Shown here: piece by piece, positions 7,869 to 17,516 of the stretch | Layout of the letters: the number at the start of each line of letters is the position of its first letter | How positions within the stretch are numbered: position 1 is the stretch's first letter | Source of the DNA: UBA7960 sp964348755 | Lineage (GTDB): Bacteria; Bacteroidota; Bacteroidia; Bacteroidales; UBA7960 | Length of the DNA: 64,000 nt | NCBI GenBank assembly: GCA_964348755.1 | Contig: CAYGDW010000004.1 | Span: 36,137 to 100,136 of the forward strand | Direction: 5' to 3' | Program-made: the position numbers and the translations under genes | Notes under the pieces: generated by a model | Told to the model about the DNA's origin: nothing | Database searches by the model: none | What the model saw: only the letters and a program-made list of their open reading frames with translations

Positions 7869-8531
7869 TTAACGAGAACCGAAAATAGCACTCCCAATAC
7901 GTACAATGGTACTTCCCTCCTTTATGGCAACTATGTAATCGTCAGACATGCCCATCGATATTTCTGAAAACTCAGGCTGTTGGGCAAAATATTTCTTTTT
8001 CAGCAACTCAAATATGTTTTTAAGATTTTTAAATTCCTGCCGTATCTGTTCAAAATTTTCTGTAAAAGTAGCCATACCCATTACTCCCCTTATCTCCACA
8101 TTTTTAAGCGTTGCAAATTCTTCTGAGCTTAGTAATTCGGCTGCTTCCTCAAGGTATAGCCCATATTTTGTTTCTTCCTGGGCAATGTAAATTTGAATAA
8201 GGCAGGGAATAATGCGCTGGTTTTTTACAGCCTCCTTATTAATGGTTTTAAGTAGTTTAATGCTGTCAACGGATTGAATTAGAGCTACAAAAGGTGCAAT
8301 ATACTTCACTTTGTTGGTTTGCAAATGACCTATCATGTGCCATTCAATATCTTTGGGAAGAGTTTCCTGTTTTTCAACAAGTTCCTGCACCTTGTTTTCT
8401 CCGAAAAATCGCTGACCGGCATTGTAAATTTCCAAAATTTCTTCGGGGGTTTTGGTTTTGCTTACAACCACCAGTTTTACAGCTTTGGGCAGTTTGCTTA
8501 TAAACTCTTTGTAATTTTGGGCCGCTGGCAT
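7869..8531 (-). CDS. YggS-family pyridoxal 5'-phosphate homeostasis protein
   Basis: Single-domain TIM-barrel protein that binds PLP and buffers the cofactor; it has no known catalytic reaction. The PLP lysine is K25 in VVVSKTKTPEE, and the FFGENKVQEL, EWHMIGHLQTNKVK and SMGMSDDY motifs plus the terminal VRIGSAIFG phosphate-binding end are all present. The 220-residue length is typical. It is a single gene, divergent from guaA (104 bp between starts). Confident of family. Confidence 0.93.
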   Translation of the reverse strand: MPAAQNYKEFISKLPKAVKLVVVSKTKTPEEILEIYNAGQRFFGENKVQELVEKQETLPKDIEWHMIGHLQTNKVKYIAPFVALIQSVDSIKLLKTINKEAVKNQRIIPCLIQIYIAQEETKYGLYLEEAAELLSSEEFATLKNVEIRGVMGMATFTENFEQIRQEFKNLKNIFELLKKKYFAQQPEFSEISMGMSDDYIVAIKEGSTIVRIGSAIFGSR

Positions 8532-8624
8532 TGTTTTTGTCTTTAGGATCAGTGCAAAATTACTAAATGCATGGAATTGTTTGATATTATGAATAAATGG
8601 GTTATAAGTAATCTTTCAGTTAAT

Positions 8625-8632
8625 TATCTTTG
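8625..8632 (+). promoter_or_regulatory. -7 box TATCTTTG directly before guaA
   Basis: Matches TAnnTTTG; its last G is three bases before the guaA ATG (8636). In Bacteroidota transcription starts a few bases after this box, so the transcript would begin at or within the start codon. No TTG is visible at the -33 distance. Confidence 0.45.
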
Positions 8633-8635
8633 TGC

Positions 8636-10165
8636 ATGCAAGAAAAAATACTTATCCTAGATTTTGGTTCGCAGTACACCCAGCTGATAGCCAGGCGTGT
8701 AAGGGAACTTAACGTTTATTGCGAGATTCATCCTTACCACCATATACCCGATGATCTTTTGTTTGTGAAAGGTGTGATCTTATCGGGCAGTCCATACAGT
8801 GTTCGCGATGCCGGCGCACCCCGCATCGACCTGTTGAAATTTGATGGCAAGGTGCCATTGCTGGGCGTATGCTATGGTGCACAACTGCTTGCTCAGGAAA
8901 ATGGGGGAGAAGTGCAGGCATCTTCAATACGTGAATACGGGAGGGCCAACCTCTCGTTTGTTGAACAAACCGAACCTTTGTTGCACAGCATCGAAATGCA
9001 ATCGCAGGTGTGGATGTCGCATGCCGACACCATTACACGCCTTCCTCAAAATTTCAGGGTCGTTGCCCGCACCAACGATGTGGGCATTGCTGCATGGCGC
9101 GCCTCCGACCGCCCTACTTTCGGCCTGCAGTTTCACCCCGAAGTATATCACTCTACCCAAGGCCAGGAGTTGTTGTATAACTTTATTGTTGAAATCTGCG
9201 GCTGTAAGCAGCAATGGACACCCGAGTCGTTTATTCAAAGCACGGTTCATGCACTAAAAGAAAAGATAGGCACCGACAAAGTTGTGCTTGGCTTATCGGG
9301 AGGTGTCGATTCAAGTGTGGCAGGGGCGTTGCTCCATAAGGCAATAGGTGAGCAATTGTATTGTATTTTTGTTGACAACGGATTACTTCGCAAAAATGAG
9401 TTTGAGCAAGTGATTGAATCTTACCGCGACATGGGCCTCAATGTAAAGGGGGTACGTGCAGCCGACCGGTTTCTTAATGCCCTTAAAGGAATTAATGATC
9501 CGGAGTTGAAACGCAAGACCATTGGCCGGGTATTTATCGAGGTGTTTGATGAAGAAGCTCATTCCATTAGTGAGGTAAGCTGGCTAGCCCAAGGAACTAT
9601 TTACCCCGATGTTATTGAGTCTGTTTCGGTAAAAGGGCCCTCGGCCACTATTAAATCGCATCACAATGTTGGTGGGTTGCCCGACTTTATGAAACTAAAG
9701 GTGGTAGAACCCCTTAGTTCCCTTTTTAAGGATGAAGTTCGCAGGGTTGGTACCTCTCTGGGCATTTCGCCCTCTTTGTTGCAACGGCACCCGTTTCCCG
9801 GGCCCGGGTTGGGGGTGCGCATTCTGGGCGAGGTTACAGCCGACAAGCTGAGGGTGTTGCAGGAGGTAGATTTCATATTTATTAAGGCACTGCGCGATCA
9901 TGGCCTTTACCATAAAGTATGGCAGGCACTGGCTGTTTTGCTCCCAGTGCATTCTGTTGGGGTTATGGGCGACGAAAGAACTTATGAAAACGTGGTGGCC
10001 CTTAGGGCAGTAGAATCAACAGATGGTATGACAGCCGATTGGGTGCACCTTCCTTCCGATTTTCTGGCAAAAGTCTCTAATGAGATCATTAACAAGGTAA
10101 AAGGGGTTAATAGGGTGGTTTATGACATTAGCTCCAAGCCGCCTGCTACTATCGAATGGGAGTAA
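8636..10165 (+). CDS. guaA: GMP synthase (glutamine-hydrolysing)
   Basis: Converts XMP to GMP using glutamine amide nitrogen and ATP. The N-terminal class I glutamine amidotransferase carries the Cys nucleophile in LLGVCYGAQLL and the His-Glu pair in GLQFHPEVYHS. The ATP pyrophosphatase domain has the PP-loop LSGGVDSSVAG, and the dimerisation domain ends in the conserved KPPATIEWE. I chose ATG 8636 (MQEKILILDFGSQYTQ, 509 aa) rather than the in-frame TTG at 8630 because it places the amidotransferase beta strand at the usual distance. Confidence 0.97.
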   Translation: MQEKILILDFGSQYTQLIARRVRELNVYCEIHPYHHIPDDLLFVKGVILSGSPYSVRDAGAPRIDLLKFDGKVPLLGVCYGAQLLAQENGGEVQASSIREYGRANLSFVEQTEPLLHSIEMQSQVWMSHADTITRLPQNFRVVARTNDVGIAAWRASDRPTFGLQFHPEVYHSTQGQELLYNFIVEICGCKQQWTPESFIQSTVHALKEKIGTDKVVLGLSGGVDSSVAGALLHKAIGEQLYCIFVDNGLLRKNEFEQVIESYRDMGLNVKGVRAADRFLNALKGINDPELKRKTIGRVFIEVFDEEAHSISEVSWLAQGTIYPDVIESVSVKGPSATIKSHHNVGGLPDFMKLKVVEPLSSLFKDEVRRVGTSLGISPSLLQRHPFPGPGLGVRILGEVTADKLRVLQEVDFIFIKALRDHGLYHKVWQALAVLLPVHSVGVMGDERTYENVVALRAVESTDGMTADWVHLPSDFLAKVSNEIINKVKGVNRVVYDISSKPPATIEWE

Positions 10166-10217
10166 ACATTTTTTATAACGCTCTTTTGCAAAAATTTAGT
10201 AACATAAAATAAATATA

Positions 10218-12164
10218 GTGAACAGAACAGTATTTTTTCTGGCAACTCTCTGGCTTGTTTTGTTTTCATTCTGGGCATCAGCCCAGTTTGAACCAGCCCC
10301 TGTGGTCAAGTCTGAAGTAAGAGAAAACATTAACGGACGTACATATTTTGTGCATACTGTAACACAGGGTCAGACTTTATACAGCATTGCCAGGGCTTAT
10401 GAAGTAACCCCCAGCGAAATTGCCATAGCAAACCCTAAATACACAGATTTGCTTCAGGTGGTGCGTTTGGGCCAGGTGCTGCGGATTCCGGCAGCACAGC
10501 CTGCACGAGGCGAACGATCAGCACAGCATGTAGCTAGCGGCACAGGTGGGCAAGAATCCAGGCAACCCAGGCAGGTAAACTCATACAATGTTGTTACTAC
10601 AGAATTTTTTGAACACAAGGTTGCACGCCGCGAAACCCTTTTCGGAATTGCCCGAAAACATGGAGTTACCCAGGAGGACATTCTTCAACATAATCCTGAA
10701 GCCCGCAATGGATTGCGCTTCAAACAAATCCTAAGAATTCCGGTTCGTAAAACAAAAACCGTTGAGTATTTTTATCATACTGTGGCCCCCGGCGAAACAC
10801 AATTTGGCCTTGCAAACCGCTTCGGAATTACCATTGAAGAGCTTTCCGAACTGAATCCTGAAACTATACAACTTGGCCTCCAGGCAGGCCAACGAATTAG
10901 GGTACCTGCAAGGAATGGACGCCTACCAAACGGGCAAGTGCCGCCCGAAAGTCATGTTTATCATGCAGTGGAGCCTGCTGCCGGCACCGATCCGTATTGT
11001 TTAAACCCTCAGTTAAAACCGCAATACAATGTGGCATTGCTTATTCCGCTTTTTCTCGATCAGTTTAGCAATGCTTCTATATCAATTAATGCCGAGCACC
11101 AATCATTTACTTTTCTTCCTTATTATCAGGGAGTACTCATTGCACTCGATTCAATAAGGCAAAAGGGAATAGATATTACCCTGCATGTATTCGATGTGGC
11201 CCGCGACCTTTCTGCAGCGCGGGGCATAACCCAAAGAGCCGGTTTTGAAAACATGGACCTTATCATCGGGCCGTTTTATCCTGAAACCATTACGTTTGTA
11301 GCCGGGTTTGGAATGCGGCACGGCATTCCGGTGGTGTCGCCTTTGCTAGATGACCCTGCACTTCTGAAAGGTTTTTCAAATCTTTTTCAGGTAACACCCT
11401 CACTCGAAACCCAAATCGCCAATTTAGGCAAATACATTTCCAAGACTTTTTCTGGGCAAAATATTATCCTGGTACATAACAATCAACCTCAGGCTCAGGG
11501 TCTTATTAAAGGATTTAAGGAATCGATGGGCGAAAGAAACTTACTTGCAGTCAACCAGGGCGAAATCCCTAACCAGGAAGAACATTTACGAAACAGGAAT
11601 GCTTTGCAGGTAAAGGAGGTAGTTTTCAGAACCAGCGGAATGAGCGGATTGGCAAATTACTTTGACCGGTCAAAGGAAAATGTGCTGGTAACCCTAATTG
11701 ATGGGGAGGCTTTTCTTTCAAACTATTTGCGCGAACTAAACCAGCTTTCGCCTCAATTCAACATAACTGTTTTTGGTATTCCGCAATGGAGCGATTATCA
11801 AACCATTGACCCCCGTTATCTTGAAACCCTCAAAGTGCATATTTTCACACCTGAATTTATTGATTACAGTGAGCCTCACATTAGGGATTTTGTTTACCGG
11901 TATCGCGAGGTTTTCAAAACAGAGCCTTCAGATTATGCCTTTTTGGGGGTGCAAACCGGCTACTTCTTTTTCAATGCAATTGGAAAGTACGGGAAGGAGT
12001 TTTCCCGATGTATAAACAAAATAAATGTGTCAGACTTTACCATTCCGTTTGGCTTTGAGAGGTTGAAAACTAAAGATGATGGATGGGAAAACACAAGCTT
12101 TAACCTATTCCGCTACCAGGGCTTCCGAAAAGTAAATGTATTTCGTCAGGTAATAAGTAATTAA
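10218..12164 (+). CDS. Exported protein with three LysM domains and a periplasmic-binding-protein-like domain
   Basis: 648 residues from a GTG start. A signal peptide (about 1-22, ending WASAQF) is followed by three LysM peptidoglycan-binding modules (about 43-91, 131-175, 185-230; each has the form HTVxxGxTLxxIA..YGV..xNP..LxxGQxLRIP). A type I periplasmic-binding-protein-like region runs from about 266 to 645 (YNVALLIPLFLD, LIIGPFYPETITFVAGFGMRHGIPVVSPL). The LysM modules should hold it on the cell wall; the C-terminal half resembles LivJ/LpoA-like folds, so a role in envelope assembly or ligand sensing is inference. It is 52 bp after guaA on the same strand. Confidence 0.85.
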   Translation: MNRTVFFLATLWLVLFSFWASAQFEPAPVVKSEVRENINGRTYFVHTVTQGQTLYSIARAYEVTPSEIAIANPKYTDLLQVVRLGQVLRIPAAQPARGERSAQHVASGTGGQESRQPRQVNSYNVVTTEFFEHKVARRETLFGIARKHGVTQEDILQHNPEARNGLRFKQILRIPVRKTKTVEYFYHTVAPGETQFGLANRFGITIEELSELNPETIQLGLQAGQRIRVPARNGRLPNGQVPPESHVYHAVEPAAGTDPYCLNPQLKPQYNVALLIPLFLDQFSNASISINAEHQSFTFLPYYQGVLIALDSIRQKGIDITLHVFDVARDLSAARGITQRAGFENMDLIIGPFYPETITFVAGFGMRHGIPVVSPLLDDPALLKGFSNLFQVTPSLETQIANLGKYISKTFSGQNIILVHNNQPQAQGLIKGFKESMGERNLLAVNQGEIPNQEEHLRNRNALQVKEVVFRTSGMSGLANYFDRSKENVLVTLIDGEAFLSNYLRELNQLSPQFNITVFGIPQWSDYQTIDPRYLETLKVHIFTPEFIDYSEPHIRDFVYRYREVFKTEPSDYAFLGVQTGYFFFNAIGKYGKEFSRCINKINVSDFTIPFGFERLKTKDDGWENTSFNLFRYQGFRKVNVFRQVISN

Positions 12165-12170
12165 TTTGCC

Positions 12171-12830
12171 CTAACGCAGATCAACCACTTCTATGCCCGG
12201 AAAATTAGCTGCACTGAAAGTGAATTGCCCGGCCGCAATTGTAGGATTTGTTTCAATCCTATCCATTGTATAAGTGTATGTGCTGCCTTCGCGGTCATGG
12301 GCAATGGTATAAACCAGCATTTTGGTAGAGGCGTCCAATGCCACGCGGTATTTGTAAAACAACTGTGGTGCCCGCGGCACCAGGTCAATAATTTCAACTC
12401 TTCTTCCCATGTGAGTTTCCTGCCTAATATGCTTTGCACGAAACTGGCCCTCAAAATCATTTAATATTGAAGTTGGCGTAATGCCGCCTTCGCTGTTTGC
12501 AAGGGTATTGATATATACCTCGTTCATGTCTTTAAGGTAGGTCCAGGTATTGGTGCCGTCGGAAATAAACAAATTTCCCGATAGGCTCATGTGGTACCGG
12601 TCGCCTTGCGAAATCAACTCCCCTTTCATCGATTCCTTTGTGTTTTTGCTGGTGTTCTCCATGTCGTAGGAAAAGAAAATCTTTAAGGCCCTGAAGGATT
12701 TGATGTGCTGGCTGGCCTCCATCATTAACTGATTGCCTTTTGCCTCAGCCGCACGCTCCTGTTGGTTCTGGGCACTTGCAAACGAAAATAGAAAAAGCGA
12801 GGTAATTGCTATAATTAAATTTTTGTTCAT
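12171..12830 (-). CDS. lolA: LolA-like outer-membrane lipoprotein carrier protein
   Basis: Periplasmic chaperone that carries lipoproteins from LolCDE to the outer membrane. 219 residues with a cleavable signal (about 1-20, ending FASAQN) and the LolA beta-half-barrel pattern: FFSYDMENTSKN, GELISQGDRYHMSLSGNLFISDGTNTWTYLKDMNEVYI and a later RVEIIDLVP strand. It lies 21 bp downstream of ftsK on the same strand, a conserved Bacteroidota pair. Sequence identity in this family is low, but the neighbour and pattern agree. Confidence 0.88.
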   Translation of the reverse strand: MNKNLIIAITSLFLFSFASAQNQQERAAEAKGNQLMMEASQHIKSFRALKIFFSYDMENTSKNTKESMKGELISQGDRYHMSLSGNLFISDGTNTWTYLKDMNEVYINTLANSEGGITPTSILNDFEGQFRAKHIRQETHMGRRVEIIDLVPRAPQLFYKYRVALDASTKMLVYTIAHDREGSTYTYTMDRIETNPTIAAGQFTFSAANFPGIEVVDLR

Positions 12831-12851
12831 ATCAGTATGTTTTCAAATTTA

Positions 12852-15296
12852 TCAATTGCCACGCAAAATCTGTTCCAAAGCAACGGGGTCTTTAATTTTA
12901 ACCTCGCGTGCCTTGCTGCCTTCAAACGAACCAACAATGCCGGCGGCTTCAAGCTGGTCAATAATCCGTCCTGCTCGGTTGTATCCAAGTTTTAGTTTTC
13001 GCTGTAGCATTGATGTTGAACCCTGCTGCGTTGCAACAATTATTCGGGCGGCTTCGTCAAAGAGGCTGTCGCGTTCTGAGGGGTCGATGGGTTCGGCTTC
13101 TCCGCCTTCTTCATCAAAGTATTCTGGCAGCAGAAAAGCATCGGGGTAAGCGCGCTGCGAACCAATAAAGTCGGTAATCCGGTCAATTTCGTGGGTGTCG
13201 ATAAATGCGCACTGCAAACGTATCAGGTCGCTGCCTGTCGAAAGGAGCATGTCGCCACGGCCAATGAGTTGCTCGGCACCGCCGCTATCTAAAATTGTTC
13301 GCGAATCAATTTTTGATGTTACCCTAAAGGCAACCCTTGCCGGGAAATTGGCTTTTATGGTGCCAGTTATGATGTTTACCGATGGTCTTTGGGTAGCAAT
13401 AATAAGGTGTAAACCCACCGCCCGCGACAACTGTGCTAGCCGGGCAATGGGCAGTTCTATTTCTTTGCCTGCTGTCATAATCAGGTCGGCAAATTCGTCG
13501 ATAAATAGGATTAAATATGGAAGGTAGCGATGCCCGTGGTTTGGATTTAACCGACGTTCAACAAACTTGGTATTGTATTCTTTAATGTTGCGCACCTGTG
13601 CATCTTTGAGCAGGTCGTAGCGATTGTCCATTTCAATGCAAAGAGAGTTGAGGGTACGTATAACCTGTCGGGTATCGGTTACAATGGCCTCTTCGGCATC
13701 GGGCAGTTTGGCCAAAAAGTGCCGCTCAATTTTCGAAAACAGGGTTAGCTCAACCTTTTTAGGGTCAACCAAAATAAATTTTACCTGTGCCGGGTGCTTC
13801 TTGTAAAGTATTGATGCCAGAATGGCATTTAACCCCACCGATTTGCCCTGCCCGGTAGCACCAGCCATAAGCAGGTGGGGCATTTTTGTAAGGTCGGTAA
13901 TAAAGGTTTCGTTGGCAATGGTCTTTCCTAACCCTATTGGAAGTTCAAAGGTAGAATTTTGAAACTTTTCGCTGGCCAGAATCGACCGCATTGATACAAT
14001 TTCCGGAGTGCTGTTGGGCACCTCAATGCCTATGGTACCCCTTCCGGGGATGGGTGCAATAATGCGTATTCCCAGGGCTGAAAGGCTCAGGGCAATGTCG
14101 TTTTCCAAATTGCGAATGCGCGATATGCGTACACCGGGAGCCGGAATTATTTCGTACAAAGTTACCGTTGGGCCCACAGTGGCTTTAATACGCTCAATCT
14201 GAATGGAGTAGTTGCTGAGGGTTTCAATAATTTTGTTTTTATTGGCCTCCAGTTCTTTTTTGTTTACCATTATAGAGTTGCTGCCACGCTCATCGAGAAG
14301 TTCAAGATCGGGAATCTGATACTTGGGCAGGTCTAAGGTAGGGTCGTATTGGCCAAGGTGCGAAAGGTCGGGCAAATCGCCTTCTGTGCCAAACTGTCCT
14401 GGAATCTCAACAGGTTGGTAATTATTGCCTGTAACATTTTTATCAGCTTCAATAATTTCTAATTCCGGATTGCTTTTTACAGGAATTTTTTCGGGTAGAG
14501 AAACAGGAGCGTCAAAATAAGTGTCCTCCTCACCAAAATTTACCTCAATGGGGAAAGGTTGTTCTGATTGTTCATGGTTTTCCACTTCAAGCACTATGTT
14601 GCCTCCTTGTATATCATCTCTGCTTTTGCCATAAAACAATTGGGTTATGAACTTGCCAATGGCGGCAAAGTTGGCATCGTAGGCCAGTATCAGAAAACTT
14701 CCCAATGAAAAAATCAGAAACATTATTGTGCCAAATCGCCCCAATACCCCATCGAGCCATACGTTGGCCTGAAAACCAAAAACTCCACCCAGAATGAGCA
14801 TTGGCCCAGAGCGAATTATTGCCCCGAAGAACAGTGAAATCCATACCAGGTAAAAGAGGGAATAACGGATGGTTTTCCAGCCAGGTAGCAGGCTGTGTTC
14901 AAATAGCCATTTAAACCCTGCAATAAACGAAATTAAAACAAAAACAAACGAAGAAATACCAAACCATTTTTTAATAAAAAGGTGTGCAGCAATGGCACCC
15001 AGGCGGCCCATTACATTTTCTGTCGTAACGCTTTCGTCAACTAACAGGCTCCAGTTGAAAGCTTTTGTGTCGAGCAACGAATCGTCGGCCTTCCAGCTAA
15101 AAAGGTAGGATATAAAAGAAATTAACAGAAACAATGAAAGCAATATAAAAAACAACCCAATGGTTTTGCGCAGGCGTTTGCTGCGCAAAAACTCCTTGAA
15201 CGACTTCCCTGTAAGCTCATTGCCACTGAGGTCGGATCGGGTTTCTTTAGTTCCTCTGAAAGTGTTTTTTTTTATATTTCTGGGCTTTCTCTCCAT
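12852..15296 (-). CDS. ftsK: DNA translocase FtsK
   Basis: Septum-located motor that pumps the chromosome terminus and activates XerCD at dif. In 814 residues: four transmembrane helices in the first ~215 residues, a shorter acidic linker than in E. coli, then the RecA-like motor with Walker A GATGQGKS (about 477-484), Walker B LILFIDEFADL and the RLAQLSRAVGLHLIIATQRPSVNIITG block. A C-terminal winged-helix gamma domain (about 750-814, STSMLQRKLKLGYNRAGRIIDQLEAAGIVG) reads KOPS sites. Start ATG 15296 precedes the basic MERKPRNIKK tail. Confidence 0.96.
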   Translation of the reverse strand: MERKPRNIKKNTFRGTKETRSDLSGNELTGKSFKEFLRSKRLRKTIGLFFILLSLFLLISFISYLFSWKADDSLLDTKAFNWSLLVDESVTTENVMGRLGAIAAHLFIKKWFGISSFVFVLISFIAGFKWLFEHSLLPGWKTIRYSLFYLVWISLFFGAIIRSGPMLILGGVFGFQANVWLDGVLGRFGTIMFLIFSLGSFLILAYDANFAAIGKFITQLFYGKSRDDIQGGNIVLEVENHEQSEQPFPIEVNFGEEDTYFDAPVSLPEKIPVKSNPELEIIEADKNVTGNNYQPVEIPGQFGTEGDLPDLSHLGQYDPTLDLPKYQIPDLELLDERGSNSIMVNKKELEANKNKIIETLSNYSIQIERIKATVGPTVTLYEIIPAPGVRISRIRNLENDIALSLSALGIRIIAPIPGRGTIGIEVPNSTPEIVSMRSILASEKFQNSTFELPIGLGKTIANETFITDLTKMPHLLMAGATGQGKSVGLNAILASILYKKHPAQVKFILVDPKKVELTLFSKIERHFLAKLPDAEEAIVTDTRQVIRTLNSLCIEMDNRYDLLKDAQVRNIKEYNTKFVERRLNPNHGHRYLPYLILFIDEFADLIMTAGKEIELPIARLAQLSRAVGLHLIIATQRPSVNIITGTIKANFPARVAFRVTSKIDSRTILDSGGAEQLIGRGDMLLSTGSDLIRLQCAFIDTHEIDRITDFIGSQRAYPDAFLLPEYFDEEGGEAEPIDPSERDSLFDEAARIIVATQQGSTSMLQRKLKLGYNRAGRIIDQLEAAGIVGSFEGSKAREVKIKDPVALEQILRGN

Positions 15297-15391
15297 TAGG
15301 GCAGGAAGTGTTTATTAATACTGGCAAAATTAAGAAAAGAATTGTAAAGCAGAAATTATAAGCATGCTACGCCTTTCTAATAATAAAAACG

Positions 15392-15418
15392 AAAAAGGGA
15401 ACTGAATAGCTCCCCTTT
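15392..15418 (-). terminator. Probable terminator after the arginine decarboxylase-family gene
   Basis: Read on the minus strand: an AAAGGG/CCCTTT-type stem with one bulge, followed by a TCGTTTTTATTATT tail. It lies between the decarboxylase stop (15448) and ftsK (15296). Confidence 0.45.
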
Positions 15419-15447
15419 GGTGTTTTTTCGGCGAAAGCCCCAAAAAA

Positions 15448-16845
15448 TCAAAAACCCAATGTTTTGAGCATAGATTTATAGCTTTGCTCTTTTGCAAAAA
15501 GTTTTGTGGTATATTCGCCTTCGTCGTCCTTGTCGATAATAACCAATTTTGGTGCTGGCATTAGGCAGTGCTGAATACCCCCGAAACCACCCAGGCTTTC
15601 CTGATAGGCACCTGTATGAAACATGCCGATATATTGTGTTACTTCTTCGCGTATTTTTGGCAGAAATATGGCATTTGCGTGCGACTCGGCATTGTAGTAG
15701 TCCTGGCTGTCGCAGGTAAGCCCTCCAAGGTTTACACGCTGGTATTCGCTATCCCAGTTGTTTATGGCAAGCAAAATAAAGCGTTGTTTGGCAGCCCATA
15801 TATCGGGCAGGGTGGTCATAAAACTGCTGTCGATCATATTCCAGTGTTCGCGGTCGTTCTGCTGTTTCTGGTCAAGAATCGAATAAAGCACTGCACCACT
15901 TTCGCCAACGGTAAAAGCGCCGAATTCTGTAAAAATATGTGGTTCCTGAACCCCGTTCTGGTTGCAAATATTCTTGATCTGGGCAACAATTTCCTCGGTC
16001 ATGTATTCATAATCGTACTCGAAGCCAAGCGAGTTTTTTATTGGAAACCCTCCGCCAATATTCAGGCTGTCGAGATCGGGGCATATTTTTTTCAACTCGC
16101 AATAAACGTTTACACACTTCGAAAGTTCGTTCCAGTAGTAAGCGTTGTCTTTTATACCGGTATTGATGAAAAAATGCAGCATCTTTAACGTGAAGCGCGG
16201 GTCATTCTCTATCTTTTCGCGGTAATATGGCAAAATATCGTTGTAGCGTACGCCCAGGCGCGAGGTGTAAAACTCGAACATAGGCTCTTCTTCTGCTGCA
16301 ATGCGAATACCAAGCTTAACTTTTTTGTTTTTGTCAATCAGTGCATCGTAAGCCTTGATCTCGTTTTTGTTGTCAATTACAGCAATGGTGTTTTCAAAAC
16401 CATTGTTAATCAACTCGCTGATTTTTTGTGTGTAAAGCGGGCGTTTGAAACCATTGCAAACAATATATCTGTTCTTATCTATTAAACCCAGATTATACAA
16501 CTCTTCAATAATATAAATGTCGAAAGCTGATGAGGTTTCTATGTGAATGTCGTTTTTGAGCGCTTCTTCCAATACAAAACTGAAATGCGAACTTTTGGTA
16601 CAGTAACAGTAATGGTATTCGCCTTTATAATCGACCCGGGCCATGGCTACATTAAACATTCGCTTGGCCTTTTGAATTTGCTGACTGATTTTTGGGAGGT
16701 AGCTTATCTTTAGCGGAGTGCCGTATTGTTTAATGATATCCATGAGGCAGATATCGTGAAAGTAAAGCTCGTTGTCAATTACTTTAAACTCTTCCTGAGG
16801 AAACTCAAAGGTTTGTTCAATCAGGTCGATGTATTTGTTTTTCAT
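15448..16845 (-). CDS. speA: Group IV PLP-dependent decarboxylase, probably arginine decarboxylase
   Basis: Alanine racemase-fold decarboxylase of 465 residues. The PLP lysine is probably K84 in CYCTKSSHFSF; a glycine-rich phosphate loop (DSLNIGGGFPIKNS) and a C-terminal substrate region follow. Short enzymes with the same CTKSSH motif are annotated as biosynthetic arginine decarboxylase in Bacteroidota, where they start polyamine synthesis through agmatine. The long E. coli SpeA insertions are absent, so diaminopimelate or another basic amino acid as substrate is not excluded. Single gene, divergent from the secreted protein at 17021. Confidence 0.8.
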   Translation of the reverse strand: MKNKYIDLIEQTFEFPQEEFKVIDNELYFHDICLMDIIKQYGTPLKISYLPKISQQIQKAKRMFNVAMARVDYKGEYHYCYCTKSSHFSFVLEEALKNDIHIETSSAFDIYIIEELYNLGLIDKNRYIVCNGFKRPLYTQKISELINNGFENTIAVIDNKNEIKAYDALIDKNKKVKLGIRIAAEEEPMFEFYTSRLGVRYNDILPYYREKIENDPRFTLKMLHFFINTGIKDNAYYWNELSKCVNVYCELKKICPDLDSLNIGGGFPIKNSLGFEYDYEYMTEEIVAQIKNICNQNGVQEPHIFTEFGAFTVGESGAVLYSILDQKQQNDREHWNMIDSSFMTTLPDIWAAKQRFILLAINNWDSEYQRVNLGGLTCDSQDYYNAESHANAIFLPKIREEVTQYIGMFHTGAYQESLGGFGGIQHCLMPAPKLVIIDKDDEGEYTTKLFAKEQSYKSMLKTLGF

Positions 16846-17020
16846 TTCCTTTCAAACAGGTTTTTAGTGAAATGCAAAAAGTAGATGAGTTACTTTTGAA
16901 AAAAATGGCAAATCGAGTTGAAGTACTTTTAAAGAAAAGTTTTGCAAAGATAAAAATTACACTGAAAACAGAAACCCAAAACAATCGTATTTTTGCCACG
17001 TTATTAAATCAAATTTAAAT

Positions 17021-17449
17021 ATGCAACCCATGATTCGATTAGGTGCATTTGCTTTTTTTTTGTTTGCTACAATGGCGTTTTCCAATAATTTAACCGCCCA
17101 GCGTGGTTTTGACCAATTTGGCACCGAGCAGGGTATTCGTATCCAATACCGCTGGGCAAGGCACAATCCGGTTGATCCAACCAGCAATGCCGCCCTTTCG
17201 CTTCGCCTTACCAACGAACACCCTCATCCGGTAAATGTAACCCTTACGGTTACATTTTACCGCAACCATCAGATCATGTTCGAAAGCCGCGACAATAATT
17301 ACTGCTTTGAGGCAGGGCAGAGCCTGCGTGGCTCCCTGGCCAACCTCCGTTTTATGGCCGAAGGCATTTCACTTGATATGGTGCGCGAGCCGTGGTTTTC
17401 GTGGAAGATTTCGGCCATTGAAGTGAAGCCGGTAGGTAGTTGTAAATAA
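17021..17449 (+). CDS. Small secreted protein of unknown function
   Basis: 142 residues with a clear signal peptide (about 1-26, hydrophobic FAFFLFATMAF, cleavage near LTAQR). The mature part looks like a single beta-sandwich domain (LSLRLTNEHPHPVNVTLTVTFYRN, WFSWKISAIEVKPV) with two cysteines (one in NYCFEAG, one in the terminal GSCK) that could pair. A TATTTTTG box (16988-16995) precedes it, without a matching -33. I do not recognise the family. ATG 17021 and ATG 17030 are both possible starts and give the same mature protein. Confidence 0.7.
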   Translation: MQPMIRLGAFAFFLFATMAFSNNLTAQRGFDQFGTEQGIRIQYRWARHNPVDPTSNAALSLRLTNEHPHPVNVTLTVTFYRNHQIMFESRDNNYCFEAGQSLRGSLANLRFMAEGISLDMVREPWFSWKISAIEVKPVGSCK

Positions 17450-17474
17450 GCTTTATTTTTGGCCTCATAGGTCA

Positions 17475-17502
17475 TTGCCTGCCCCGCAAAAGTGTATTTT
17501 TG
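17475..17502 (+). promoter_or_regulatory. Promoter of hutU (TTG-N17-TATTTTTG)
   Basis: TTG at 17475-17477 and TATTTTTG at 17495-17502, 17 bases apart, fit the Bacteroidota primary sigma factor consensus. Transcription would start about 10 bases before the hutU ATG (17517). Confidence 0.6.
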
Positions 17503-17516
17503 CATAAAAATCATCT

